A DNA stretch of 64,000 nucleotides from Anisus vortex (lineage: Eukaryota; Mollusca; Gastropoda; Planorbidae): positions 5,026,587 to 5,090,586 of the forward strand of contig OX421505.1 in assembly GCA_949126835.1 (NCBI GenBank). The letters run 5' to 3'. The first letter of the stretch is position 1. Each line of letters begins with the position of its first letter. Shown here one piece after another: positions 1 to 11,534 of the stretch. Under the pieces are notes generated by a model. It saw only the letters and a list, made by a program, of their open reading frames with translations. It was not told where the DNA came from and did no database searches. A program made the translations under genes and the position numbers.

Positions 1-373
1 TGATGCCGAAAAAAATCTGTTTTGTAATATAACAAATATTACTGATTATTAGACCCAAGGCTTTTGGAACCAAAATTGAAACAAAAATAGACAAATTGCT
101 AGCAACACACCAGGCAAACGATTCGCATTTAAACCTTTTGTTAAGGCAATTTTTTTATCTTTTAATTCTTACAATATGTTTCCTTTTCAGTTTTTTTAAA
201 GATAATTAATCACACAAAAAGACTTGTCCGCCTAAAAAAATTGCGACAACTATAGTTCAGATGGGCGGAAGGGGGGGGGGGGGAGTGGGCGCTAAAAGAC
301 GTTGGGGGGGGGGGGCGGTGAGCGGAAAGAAATGTAAAAGGGGGCGGTGGGCCAAAAATTGTTGAGAACTATG
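1..373 (+). mobile_element. Right end of a hAT-type element, cut by the window edge
   Basis: This stretch matches, with substitutions and small indels, the last third of the hAT element at 27069-28802. Shared landmarks are the TGATGCC start, the block ATAACAAATATTACTGA, the CACACCAGGCAAA block and the G-rich pre-terminal region. It ends in GTTGAGAACTATG, the degraded form of the terminal repeat GTTGAGAACCTATG. The left part of the element lies outside the window. No coding sequence is intact here. Confidence 0.75.
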
Positions 374-479
374 ATCTATAGGATATCAGATCTAATTAAC
401 AGAGATGTCTGACTATTTTATGGATAAATCCATATTTGTATCCATTCAGCAATCCAACCTAGTATCCATTTATTTACTG

Positions 480-3400
480 ATTCTCTACCTAACTAATCTA
501 TTTATCTATCTATCTATCTATCAATCTATCTATCCATCTATCCATCTATCCATCTATCCATCTATCCATATATCCATATATCCATCTATCCATCTATCCA
601 TCTATCCATCTATCCATCTATCCATCTATCCATCTATCCATCTATCCATCTATCCATCTATCCATCTATCCATCTATCCATCTATCCATCTATCCATCTA
701 TCCATCTATCCATCTATCCATCTATCCATCTATCCATCTATCCATCTATCCATCTATCCATCTATCCATCTATCCATCTATCCATCTATCCATCTATCCA
801 TCTATCCATCTATCCATCTATCCATCTATCCATCTACCATCTATCCATCTATCCATCTATCCATCTATCCATCTATCCATCTATCCATCTATCCATCTAT
901 CCATCTATCCATCTATCCATATATCCATATATCCATCTGTCCATCTATCCATCTGTCCATCTGTCCATCTGTCCATCTGTCCATCTATCCATCTATCCAT
1001 CTATCCATCTATCCATCTATTCATCTATCCATCTACCCATCTACCCATCTACCCATCTACCCATCTACCCATCTACCCATCTACCCATCTATCCATCTAT
1101 CCATCTATCCATCTATCCATCTACCCATCTACCCATCTACCCATCTACCCATCTATCCATCTACCCATCTGTCCATCTGTCCATCTATCCATCTATCCAT
1201 CTATCCATCTATCCATCTATCCATCTATCCATCTACCCATCTACCCATCTACCCATCTACCCATCTACCCATCTATCCATCTACCCATCTACCCATCTAC
1301 CCATCTACCCATCTACCCATCTATCCATCTATCCATCTACCTATCTACCCATCTACCCATCTACCCATCTATCCATCTACCCATCTGTCCATCTGTCCAT
1401 CTATCCATCTATCCAACTATCTATCTATCCATCTATCCATCTATCCATCTATCCATCTATCCATCTATCCATCTATCCATCTATCCATCTACCCATCTAC
1501 CCATCTACCCATCTACCCATCTACCCATCTACCCATCTACCCATCTACCCATCTATCCATCTACCCATCTACCCATCTACCCATCTACCCATCTATCCAT
1601 CTATCCATCTATCCATCTTTCCATCTATCCATCTTTCCATCTATCCATCTATCCATCTATGCATTTATCCATCTATCCATCTTTCCATCTATCCATCTAT
1701 CCATCTATCCATCTATCCATCTATCCATCTTTCCATCTATCCATCTATCCATCTATCCGTCAATCCGTCTATCCGTCTATCCATCTATCCGTCAATCCGT
1801 CAATCCGTCTATCCATCTATCCGTCAATCCGTCTATCCATCTATCCATCTATCCATCTATCCATCTATCCATCTATCCGTCTATCCGTCTATCTATCTAT
1901 CCGTCTATCCGTCTATCCATCTACCCATCTACCCATCTATCCATCTATCCATCTATCCATCTATCCATCTATCCATCTATCCATCTATCCATCTATCCAT
2001 CTATCCATCTATCCATCTATCCATCTATCCATCTATCCATCTATCCATCTATCCATCTATCCATCTATCCATCTATCCATCTATCAATCTATCCGTCAAT
2101 CCGTCTATCCATCTATCCATCTATCAATCTACCCATCTATCCATCTATCCGTCTATCCGTCTATCCATCTATCCATCTATCCGTCTATCCATCTATCCGT
2201 CTATCCATCTATCCATCTATCCATCTATCCGTCTATCCATCTATCCATCTATCCATCTATCCATCTATCCATCTATCCATCTATCCGTCTATCCGTCTAT
2301 CCGTCTATCCGTCTATCCATCTATCCGTCTATCCGTCTATCCGTCTATCCGTCTATCCATCTATCCGTCTATCCATCTACCCATCTATCCGTCTATCCAT
2401 CTATCCATCTATCCATCTATCCATCTACCCATCTACCCATCTACCCATCTACCCATCTATACATCTACCCATCTGTCCATCTGTCCATCTATCCATCTAT
2501 CCATCTATCCATCTATCCATCTATCCATCTATCCATCTATCCATCTACCCATCTACCCATCTACCCATCTACCCATCTACCCATCTACCCATCTACCCAT
2601 CTACCCATCTACCCATCTATCCATCTACCCATCTACCCATCTACCCATCTACCCATCTATCCATCTACCCATCTGTCCATCTGTCCATCTGTCCATCTAT
2701 CCATCTATCCATCTATCCATCTATCCATCTATCCATCTATCCATCTATCCATCTACCCATCTACCCATCTACCCATCTACCCATCTACCCATCTACCCAT
2801 CTACCCATCTACCCATCTACCCATCTACCCATCTACCCATCTACCCATCTATCCATCTGCCCATCTACCCATCTACCCATCTACCCATCTATCCATCTAT
2901 CCATCTATCCATCTTTCCATCTATCCATCTATCCATCTATGCATTTATCCATCTATCCATCTTTCCATCTATCCATCTATCCATCTATCCATCTATCCAT
3001 CTATCCATCTTTCCATCTATCCATCTATCCATCTATCCGTCAATCCGTCTATCCGTCTATCCATCTATCCGTCAATCCGTCTATCCGTCTATCCATCTAT
3101 CCGTCAATCCGTCTATCCATCTATCCATCTATCCATCTATCCATCTATCCATCTATCCGTCTATCCGTCTATCCGTCTATCCGTCTATCCATCTATCCAT
3201 CTACCCATCTATCCATCTATCCATCTATCCATCTATCCATCTATCCATCTATCCATCTATCCATCTATCCATCTATCCATCTATCCATCTATCCATCTAT
3301 CCGTCAATCCGTCTATCCATCTATCCATCTATCAATCTACCCATCTATCCATCTATCCGTCTATCCGTCTATCCATCTATCCATCTATCCGTCTATCCAT

Positions 3401-3739
3401 CTATCCGTCTATCCATCTATCCATCTATCCATCTATCCATCTATCCGTCTATCCATCTATCCATCTATCCATCTATCCATCTATCCATCTATCCATCTAT
3501 CCGTCTATCCGTCTATCCGTCTATCCATCTATCCGTCTATCCGTCTATCCGTCTATCCATCTATCCGTCTATCCATCTACCCATCTATCCGTCTATCCAT
3601 CTATCCATCTATCCATCTATCCATCTATCCATCTATCCATCTATCCGTCTATCCGTCTATCCGTCTATCCGTCTATCCGTCTATCCTTCTATCCGTCTAT
3701 CCATCTATCCATCTATCCATCTATCCATCTATTCATCTA
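480..3739. repeat. 3.3 kb octamer microsatellite (CTATCCAT)n
   Basis: The array is made of 8-bp units CTATCCAT with sub-variants CTACCCAT, CTGTCCAT, CTATCCGT, CAATCCGT and CTTTCCAT, which come in blocks rather than at random. A rare unit (GCATTTATCC) occurs at 1661 and again at 2941, exactly 1280 bp apart, with matching variant blocks around it. This indicates a long internal duplication. The long Ser/Ile/Tyr/Pro/His reading frame through the array is a by-product of the repeat and is not a gene. The array ends about 45 bp before the first visible exon of gene 1. Confidence 0.97.
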
Positions 3740-3783
3740 AGTTGTGGTTTGGATTAATACCAATATCTATTGCGCCCCTGCAG

Positions 3784-3967
3784 GATCAGGAACGACCCTC
3801 GTGTGGACATCTTCACCAATCAACATTTCTCAGAGAAACTCATGGCCGACGTTCTGGCGGCAGACGTGAGGACCGAGCGTCGAGCCAGGGGTGACGGTCA
3901 GTGCCATATGAAAGTCTGGACATACCTGAATAGGATCAAAGGAAAGCTCTATGTCACAGAGGTCCAG
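3784..3967 (+). CDS. Gene 1, first visible exon
   Basis: The acceptor is CCCTGCAG and the donor is GTAATA. The exon enters in phase 2 (its first G completes a codon) and leaves in phase 0. It encodes [10 protein letters not shown] through GKLYVTEVQ and corresponds to exon 3 of gene 2 (175 bp there, 184 bp here). Confidence 0.8.
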
Positions 3968-6900
3968 GTAATATACGTTTTGTCTGTTTTATAATCACAG
4001 GCTCAAACATTCAGATAAATTATGACTCACTAACGAAAAAGCGGTGAGTAGATGACATGGTCCACTTTCCATGGAAAGCTTAGATGCAGGCAAACTGTTT
4101 TAGCCAGTTTTTGATCGTAGTCTAAATTCCATGTAAATTTTTTTTTTGTCAGGGTTTGATTGTAGTCTTAAATCAAGGAAAATGCTATAACCAAAGACTA
4201 TAATAAGATATATCGCTTGCTCTTTTTTTCGAGCTTATATATTCTTTTCCCGTGCGCATCCAATAACGCTGACTTAAATTACACCTAGACTGCTACGTTT
4301 GCCTAAATGTTCCCGCTGTAAACAACTTTCGATTTTAATTTTAATTTTTCATTGAGAAAAAACATAGCAATTAAATAAAACGGAAGTGCACAGCATAAAA
4401 GGGAATCCGGAATTCCGAAAAGAAGTTATTCGAGTCATCAAATAGCTGAAATATTAAAGCAAGTGGTCCATCTTATTATAGTCTGTGCTTCAACTAGCAA
4501 AAAAAAAAGGATATTACAATTTCGTCACTGAATATATATCCACGTCTATCTGTGAGTTACAAAACGTATTCAAGTAACTCTCAAGAATTCATTGTTAAAA
4601 TGGAGTGATTATACACACAGATGTGTTAATAGCGCTCGGCATTATAGACACATTTCGGGCTGTTGATAACGCTCGGCATTATACACACAGCTGTGTGCTG
4701 TGTTAATAACGCTTGCCTTGTTAAAATGTGTGTTTTGTTTCTTTCTGTGTTTGGTCGTTGCCAGTTAGAGCTCGTGCAAGAAGCTGTGAATCAGACAGCC
4801 ACATTTATTATGAAGGTTGTTGGAACTGTACATTCAGATGGTAAGCAGATCAAGTTATCTACCATGTGCAGACATGTTAATTAGTGTTTTCCTTTCCTTT
4901 TCACTAAATCAAGAGAATTCAAGTGAGAGTTTAAAAAAACAAAAACACAACATTTATTGCAGTATTTTCATCGTTTAAATGGCTATTCAGAAGATTAAAC
5001 AAGCCACGAAATAGCTATTAAAAATAGTAATCATTGTATCTATATATCTATCTAATATATATTCCTTTATCATCTATTTATCTATATGTCTATCTATCAT
5101 CTATGTATCTATTTGTATCTCTATCTATATGTATTAATCATGTTTAAATCATCTATGTATCTATTATCTATTTATCATCCTTTAATCATAATTGTATCTA
5201 TTATCTATCATCTTATAATCATTTATCTATCTATTATCTATATATCATCTTTAAATCCTCTGTGTATCAATTATCTATCATCTATTAATCACTTTTGTAT
5301 CTATTGTCTATGTATTATCTTTTAATCAATACATGTATCTTTTTTCTCGCCATCATCATTTTATCTAACTATCTATTTGTTTATATATCTATCCATTTAT
5401 CTGTCTGTTCATGTAATTACATATTTAAAAAAATCCATATTTCTTTACATGCATGCGTTAAATGATAATCACAAAGACATTTGTTACAATTCTATGAACG
5501 TACCTACCAGGTGTGTACCAATTTGACGCCTACTACCTTCACCCTAACCAGACCTTCATCCACTGGTTCCAGACCAGGTCAGACTCACCTTTCATTATGC
5601 TGCGTCAGGTGAATCAACTGTTCTGTGAGCTGGAGTTCCTGAGAGTGAGGCCCAACATATTCAAAGTAGAAGCCGCCTGCTGTGGTATTGTTATTGGGTT
5701 CAGGCCCTACAATCCCCACAGTCCATCTATAATGCCAGGTATGTATCAATGTATACTTCTTCACTGCACTAGGTTGCAGTTCTGTTTGCTCTCTTGCAGT
5801 CAATGTCTGAAAATCTTACAATTCTTCTTTCTTCCAATCTGCAAAGGTCTTTTATCTTTTGCAGTCCATGTCTGCAAATCTTAGAATTCGTATTTCCTCC
5901 AGTCTGCAGAGCTGTCAATGTATGGCGATATTATACTTTTTCTTGTTCGTATTTCCTCCACTCTGCAGAGCTGTCAATGTATGGCGATATTATACTTTTT
6001 CTTTTTTTCTAATCCACTCGGTGGCAGATCTATTTTCTCACTTGCAGTCGATGCCAGACAAACATATTTGAACATCTATTATTGAACTGTTTAGTGTTGT
6101 AGATTGTATTGATTATACATAATTGCAGTGATCAAAATGCATGTCTGAAATTGATTATGTTGAATGAAACCAATGGGAGAAATGTCTGCAGCTAGCTGAA
6201 TGTATGTATTCTGTTCAAGAACCAGCTGACGGTTACATTCAAATGTCCTGCTTTAATCTGAACTATGTTGTTTACTGTTTACATTTACATACATTGGTTT
6301 CGAATCGATGAGTTGAAAATTATGTGAACTAACCATACAGCCGATTATTATCCCTCGAGATGAAACAATTTATTTCATTGAAACAAAAATCTTATAGATT
6401 TCCACGTTTTCTTGTGTCGGCCCTCAGAACTCAAAGGTTTAATTAAGGTTGTACTAAACTTGTATACGTTCAGGCTAATACTGACCGACAAATTCATGAA
6501 AAGTTTATTTACTCAATTTACCTATATCACATCGATCTATTTCCCTAAATTAGCCAATTATTTTTAAAGAAGTCATTCTATTAATTGAAAAACATATAAA
6601 TAGAGTAGCTTCTGAGAAACTTTTGTTGAACCTGTTTAGATATGTTGGACTCTACCACCGTGTGTTACAATATCTACCAAATATGAATAACAAATATAAA
6701 GGACTCCTTTAGATTTTGCTTATTACTGGTGTTAGGTTGTTATAAATTAAAACCTTTTTGTTGTTGATTGTTTGACAGGATTTTTTATTAACATCCTTGG
6801 CGACTACAACCCAACATTCCCTGAAAACTCCTTGGCGCCGCCCCTGTGCCTGTACGACCACCAGGTGAACGTTTCCAGCATCACCGGGTTCCCCGACGAC

Positions 6901-7239
6901 ATCGACTCGCTGGTCTACCTTGCCCTGACCAACTCCCAGGTGAGCCCACCTTTCGGCGACACCCCTTCCAACCTGGCCAATCTCAGGTCGATCCTGCAGG
7001 CCTGCCCGGGTGCCGGGAAGTTCAACTTCATCAAGTTCTTCCAGGACGTGCTGGGCGACCCGCCGTTCGTCAAGGACATCAGCAACGGCGTCCCAGGTCT
7101 GTTTGAGCTGGTGGATTTCCTGACGCTCGTCCTGAAGGAGATCTGCGGGGTGGACGCCCTTGGATGTGAACAAGCACAAACTCTGATCGTTGCTAGAACT
7201 GGTCCTGCTGCAGTCTCCAAACTCCTCCCGTATTGTTAA
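3784..7239 (+). CDS. Gene 1: secreted-type protein of unknown function, paralogue of gene 2 (5' partial)
   Basis: Four exons are visible: 3784-3967, 4765-4840, 5511-5738 and 6779-7239 (stop TAA at 7237). All have AG/GT borders and matching phases, giving 315 codons before the stop. The first visible exon starts in phase 2, exactly like exon 3 of gene 2, so signal peptide and EGF-like exons probably lie upstream of the window. The protein starts [10 protein letters not shown], has a GxC step (GDGQCHMKV), an N-x-T site (VNQTATF), a second one (PNQTF), the paired cysteines of [12 protein letters not shown], and then a 150-residue tail ending LLPYC. Gene 2 shares the CCG/RP motif and exon structure. 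No catalytic motif is recognised. The exons are GC-richer than the flanks. I infer a secreted or surface protein; the function is unknown. Confidence 0.8.
4190..4488. mobile_element. Tc1/mariner-like MITE in gene 1 intron
   Basis: It has inverted ends built on CCAAAGACTATAATAAGAT, closing with ATCTTATTATAGTC, next to TA dinucleotides. The same ends recur at 13882, 25203 and 49466. The interior also has matching arms (GAATTCCGAAAAGAAG and related), so it could fold back. No coding content. Confidence 0.65.
4765..4840 (+). CDS. Gene 1, 76-bp exon
   Basis: The acceptor is GTTGCCAG and the donor is GTAAGC. It enters in phase 0 and leaves in phase 1. It encodes [14 protein letters not shown] to VHSDG. 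It has exactly the same length and phases as exon 4 of gene 2, strong support for common ancestry. Confidence 0.8.
5038..5405. repeat. Degenerate CTAT microsatellite in gene 1 intron
   Basis: An irregular run of ATCTATCTAT and TTAATCAT motifs, strongly decayed. Small open frames in it are chance. Confidence 0.8.
5511..5738 (+). CDS. Gene 1, CCG-motif exon
   Basis: The acceptor is CTACCAG and the donor is GTATGT. Entry and exit are both phase 1. It encodes [14 protein letters not shown] through [13 protein letters not shown] and ends MPG. It corresponds to exon 5 of gene 2 (231 bp), which has PCCGLELGLRP at the same place. Confidence 0.82.
6779..7239 (+). CDS. Gene 1, terminal exon
   Basis: The acceptor is GTTTGACAG, entered in phase 1. 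It encodes 153 residues beginning (G)[13 protein letters not shown], including [12 protein letters not shown] and ending KLLPYC, with stop TAA at 7237-7239. It is GC-rich against AT-rich flanks. It is much longer than the matching last exon of gene 2. Reverse-strand frames across it are shadows. Confidence 0.82.
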
Positions 7240-7326
7240 ACCCATGAGTTCACTTCAAATCGTTCTCAATACATTTCTGTGTTAATCCGCTGTATGTAAA
7301 TGAAGCTCTGCAGCATTGGCAGGTCT

Positions 7327-7344
7327 AATAAAAATAGAAATAAA
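7327..7344 (+). terminator. Polyadenylation signals of gene 1
   Basis: AATAAA at 7327 and a second AAATAAAA about 10 bp later lie about 90 bp after the stop codon, the expected spacing for a short 3' UTR. Confidence 0.6.
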
Positions 7345-7433
7345 ACGCGTGGAAAATTTCGCTGTCTCTATTATTACTTTATTGCACATTTTTTTAAAAT
7401 AATTAATTAATACTGTTGAACTTATCTAGAATA

Positions 7434-7818
7434 GGGGTCGGCAATGTATGGCACGCGTGCCAGACTCTGTGAGTTTGGGGTGAGTTTACAAGACCCATGC
7501 CCCGCCATCAGTCTGTACTACTGATTCCTAAGTACATATATCCGGAAACGTTGACCCAATCGCACTGGGCCTCTAACCTTTCCTGCTTAAGGTGTGCTTT
7601 CTATGCTAGGCCTGGGGACGTGTATACACAGCTCGTCACTGTGAGGCTATACATGGGCACTGGTCGTGGGCTCGTAAGCCAGACTTATCAAGCATAGAAC
7701 AACCCTAAACAAAGTACAACAAAAGTTCTAGAAACTGAGTGTTAGAGCAAGGTGACTTTTACACTGTTAGAAATCCTAATTGTGACACGCTATTATCAAA
7801 AGTTTTTCCGGCCCCTGA
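7434..7818. mobile_element. hAT-type MITE with GGGGTCGGCAA ends
   Basis: It begins AGGGGTCGGCAATGTATGGCACGCGTGCCAGACT and ends with TTAGAAATCCTAATTG and CCGGCCCCTGA, the signature of a MITE family found at least eight more times in this window. The middle contains extra sequence not seen in the short copies. It lies about 100 bp past the gene 1 polyadenylation signal. Confidence 0.65.
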
Positions 7819-7885
7819 TCGTAGGACGCAATAATCTTCTTTATAGAAGGAGCGTCTGTAATATATAAGATAAGAACATAAAAGT
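7818..7885 (+). mobile_element. 3' tail of the common LINE family
   Basis: It carries the run CGTAGGACGCAATAATCTTC, GAAGGAGCGTCTGTAAT and TATAAGATAAGA, the 3' end of the LINE at 51473-54565. Only the tail survives. Confidence 0.75.
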
Positions 7886-7970
7886 AAACGAAAACCATTA
7901 ACATTGTTTTGAAACAAATTGTGAAAAATAAATCTTAGATAAAGATTTAATGGAATAAAAGTGAAGAAGG

Positions 7971-9032
7971 GAAACAAAACAAGCCAATAAACAAGCCGGT
8001 TAGATTATTTAGTAAGTCATGTATTCGTTGAAACAAAACAAGCCAATAAACAAGCCGGTTAGATTATTTAGAAAGTCATGTATCCGTTGAAACAAAACAA
8101 GCCAATAAACAAGCCGGTTAGATTATTTAGTAAGTCATGTATCCGTTGAAACAAAACAAGCCAATAAACAAGCCGGTTAGATTATTTAGTAAGTCATGTA
8201 TCCGTTGAAACAAAACAAGCCAATAAACAAGCCGGTTAGATTATTTAGTAAGTCATGTATCCGTTGAAACAAAACAAGCCAATAAACAAGCCGGTTAGAT
8301 TATTTAGAAAGTCATGTATCCGTTGAAACAAAACAAGCCAATAAACAAGCCGGTTAGATTATTTAGTAAGTCATGTATCCGTTGAAACAAAACAAGCCAA
8401 TAAACAAGCCGGTTAGATTATTTAGAAAGTCATGTATCCGTTGAAACAAAACAAGCCAATAAACAAGCCGGTTAGATTATTTAGTAAGTCATGTATTCGT
8501 TGAAACAAAACAAGCCAATAAACAAGCCGGTTAGATTATTAAGAAAGTCATGTATCCGTTGAAACAAAACAAGCCAATAAACAAGCCGGTTAGATTATTT
8601 AGTAAGTCATGTATTCGTTGAAACAAAACAAGCCAATAAACAAGCCGGTTAGATTATTTAGTAAGTCATGTATTCGTTGAAACAAAACAAGCCAATAAAC
8701 AAGCCGGTTAGATTATTTAGTAAGTCATGTATCCGTTGAAACAAAACAAGCCAATAAACAAGCCGGTTAGATTATTTAGTAAGTCATGTATTCGTTGAAA
8801 CAAAACAAGCCAATAAACAAGCCGGTTAGATTATTTAGTAAGTCATGTATTCGTTGAAACAAAACAAGCCAATAAACAAGCCGGTTAGATTATTTAGTAA
8901 GTCATGTATTCGTTGAAACAAAACAAGCCAATAAACAAGCCGGTTAGATTATTTAGTAAGTCATGTATTCGTTGAAACAAAACAAGCCAATAAACAAGCC
9001 GGTTAGATTATTTAGTAAGTCATGTATTCGTT
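7971..9032. repeat. 59-bp satellite, 18 copies
   Basis: The unit starts GAAACAAAACAAGCCAATAA and ends GTATTCGTT or GTATCCGTT. Copies follow at exactly 59 bp and differ mainly at two sites (TAGTAAG/TAGAAAG and ATTCG/ATCCG). The final copies share the ATTCG form, suggesting local homogenisation. It is not a CRISPR: there are no unique spacers. Confidence 0.97.
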
Positions 9033-9172
9033 GAAAAAGCTGATTCTACGACTTTTTTTTTAACAATTGCGCATCGAGCCTGTACCGCGAGGTGGTCGAA
9101 CCAAGCATCATCGTATTAGTAGAAGTTGAAGTTTCTAAGCTACTCTGTAAATATGTGGTAATACGTGTCTTT

Positions 9173-9395
9173 GTGAAGCCGGCTGGCCTAGCGGTTAGTT
9201 CACCGGACTGTCAACAAAAAACCATCTGACACGTCGCGAGTTCTAGCCCGGCCACCGACGGATCCCTGTCGCCCTGCAGGAATTTTGGGCCTGTAAACAT
9301 ATTTGCGCCAGCAGGCAGCAGTGTGTTTACAGAGCGCACTGAGCATGCTGAAATAGCATGGATAGAAGCGCTATATAAGTAACCAATTTTTTTTT
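9173..9395 (+). mobile_element. tRNA-derived SINE (family 1)
   Basis: An A-box-like GGCCTAGCGGTTAGTTCACC and a B-box-like CGCGAGTTCTAGCCC lie 40-50 bp apart. They are followed by the family body (GATCCCTGTCGCCCTGCAG, GCGCACTGAGCATGCT, GCTATATAAG) and a T-rich end. A second copy is at 48030-48290. The B box has lost the usual GTTCGA core. Confidence 0.8.
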
Positions 9396-10113
9396 TTTTT
9401 TGCTGTGATAGACAGTCCTAGTATGGAATGTGTTTGTTATAGTTTAAAACTGGGCAAAACTAATTCAGAACAGACGAGAAAAAGGGAGGAAACCCATTGT
9501 GAAAAGTGCTAGTCTTATTTGCAAAATTTGTAGATTACCCACCCATAGGCCTACATTTCAATTAAGAAAACGTATAAGTATTTATATTATTATAATAATA
9601 GCGCTTGAAAAATGCAGCTTATAATATAGAATAATAATACAAATGTATCACTAATGAATATACGTTCAGGACACTACTGAATGTTTATCTACATCAACCA
9701 ATGCAAACATTTCAAGAGCACTTGATCTAGATCTAAATTTATGCTTGGGGCCATGCACATTTTAAAAAACCTTACCGGAATAGTTTTTTCAGAATGGAGC
9801 AACAGAGCATATTCACAAGTTTGACACTATTACTAAAATGACTGACCTAGGTAACCTAATACTTTTTGAAATCCATTAGAAAGGCAAAATACTACGACGC
9901 CAACATCTAATAATAATTATATACTCAAATATGTTACATATAGTCTTAAATACAATGAGTGGCGAACAACGCAAGTGGGCGAGTAATACATTTTGTGGTC
10001 CGTTTAGCCTGTGATGCGGAATTCATTAGCTACATGTACACAATGTTACTATGGGATTGTCTATCAAAATCAAGAAAAACAAAACACACTTTCTTGGTAT
10101 TCCTCATTGATAT
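9396..10113. other. AT-rich intergenic DNA, nothing recognised
   Basis: No exon-like, RNA-like or repeated sequence could be supported here. Short open frames lack splice sites or compositional signal. Confidence 0.5.
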
Positions 10114-10345
10114 TGACAAAAACACTTTCCTTATTCCATGTGAGAGAACAAGTGCATACTCTTTCTTCCAGAGTGGCAATCGGGCATGGAATGGGTTGTC
10201 TGAACAAACCAAGGAAAACTGGTAACTAATCATCATTTAAAACATTAATAAAAATGCAGGACTAGACTCGGACCACGGATGAGCCTAGGACGTAATAATC
10301 TTCTTTATAGAAGGAGCGTCTTTTGTACATGTATATAAGATAAGA
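10114..10345 (+). mobile_element. LINE 3' end fragment
   Basis: The frame contains the C-terminal motif YSFFQSGNRAWNGL followed by EQTKEN and the nucleotide tail GACTCGGACCACGGATGAGC to TATAAGATAAGA, matching the last 230 bp of the LINE at 51473-54565. It is 5' truncated. Confidence 0.85.
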
Positions 10346-10659
10346 ATATAATATATTAAGTACATACAAACAAGTCATATCTGTGTCCAATAAAACATAC
10401 AATCACCGAGTGTATCCCTGGGTTTCAATCCAGAGTGGCAGCCATACTCCAGAAAATTATCGCCCGTGATTAGGATACATAGCTCTCTACCAAAACTGTT
10501 CCCTGCTTGTAGTGATTATCTCTGTACGACTTGATTCAAATGGTTGAAACGTTTTACTTATGTTGATAAATGGAACACATTTTATTTTGTCAATAAGTTT
10601 AAAGAACTATAAAGTATGCAATATTTATAATAATAAAAAAAAAATAAAAAAAAAAAAAT

Positions 10660-10738
10660 GGCAGATGAGCATTGTACTGCCCACACAATAGCATTATATG
10701 TTGTGGCCACGGGAAATAGTGAACGCCACCTCGTCAGG
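10660..10738 (+). mobile_element. SINE family 2 tail fragment
   Basis: ATTGTACTGCCCACACAAT, TTGTGGCCACGGGAAATAGT and GAACGCC match the 3' part of the SINE at 30655-31265 (GTGGCCACAGAAACTGGTGAACGC). A long A-rich run precedes it. Confidence 0.5.
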
Positions 10739-10740
10739 CT

Positions 10741-10915
10741 TATTTCCCCTCACTCTTTGTTTCCCTACCTTTTTTTTCGCTCTCTCTCTTTTTCTATCAC
10801 TGGCTCACTTTTTCTCATTCCCTCTCTCATTTTCTCTCTTTCTTTGTCTCTTCCTCGCTATACCCTCCCTCTCTCTCTCTCTCTCCCTCCCTCTCTCTCT
10901 CTCTCACTTACACGA
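10741..10915. repeat. CT-rich microsatellite
   Basis: Pyrimidine tract with CTCTCTCTCT runs and CCCT interruptions. Open frames through it are artefacts. Confidence 0.9.
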
Positions 10916-11534
10916 TTCCCCTTACAGTGATCAAATAGAGAAACGTACAAACGCACAAATTATGTTAACATTATTACGCCAGAGGTCTACTTCTCGCTGG
11001 ATGGTAATAATGCTGACAACACAAACCCCAAAAATGCCTTGGGAAATATCTCTTCACTCGTGAGCTAACAGTGTCTGGAACGTATAGTTTAATCATGCTA
11101 TTTATATACATTTTGTTTCCAATAATTCTCCGTATCATTACGCTAAACAAACTATTTTCATCCCCCTAAGTACAGCTATTGACTGATTCATGAATGAACT
11201 CTGTTATTATTGAACTTGGTGGTCTAACAGATGGATGGTCTATAGCTCTCAGGGCAAGTAGGGCTATTATTATTATTGGGGTTTTGTTCTCTGATGAGAA
11301 TCTATTTCAAAGGGTTAATTAAAGTGTTGACCACTTACATTTCTGTTTCATCAGTAGCCTGTTATATGTTCCCGAAAGCTTTCAATATTGTAGCTGCTGT
11401 AATCTTGTAGACCACAGGCGTGGTTCAGTGGTTCTCAAATAATTATTTCCTCAAACGGACACAACAAAAAGATGAGAGCAGTTTATGAAAACATGTAATC
11501 AAACTGGTAGCTCTCTATTAAAATATCAATTCAA

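Noticed and set aside
405..3757. Very long reading frames rich in Ser, Ile, Tyr, Pro and His
   Set aside because: They are translations of the octamer microsatellite, with no start context, splice sites or domain.
6709..7245. Reverse-strand frame of 178 codons over the last exon of gene 1
   Set aside because: Shadow of the GC-rich exon; the forward frame has matching splice phases and homology to gene 2.
7971..9032. Regular repeats that might suggest a CRISPR array
   Set aside because: Units are continuous with no unique spacers, and the genome is eukaryotic.
9173..9250. tRNA-like A and B boxes
   Set aside because: No cloverleaf; the sequence continues as a SINE body with copies elsewhere.
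10658..11063. Leu/Ser-rich forward frames
   Set aside because: CT microsatellite plus SINE tail; no splice or domain support.
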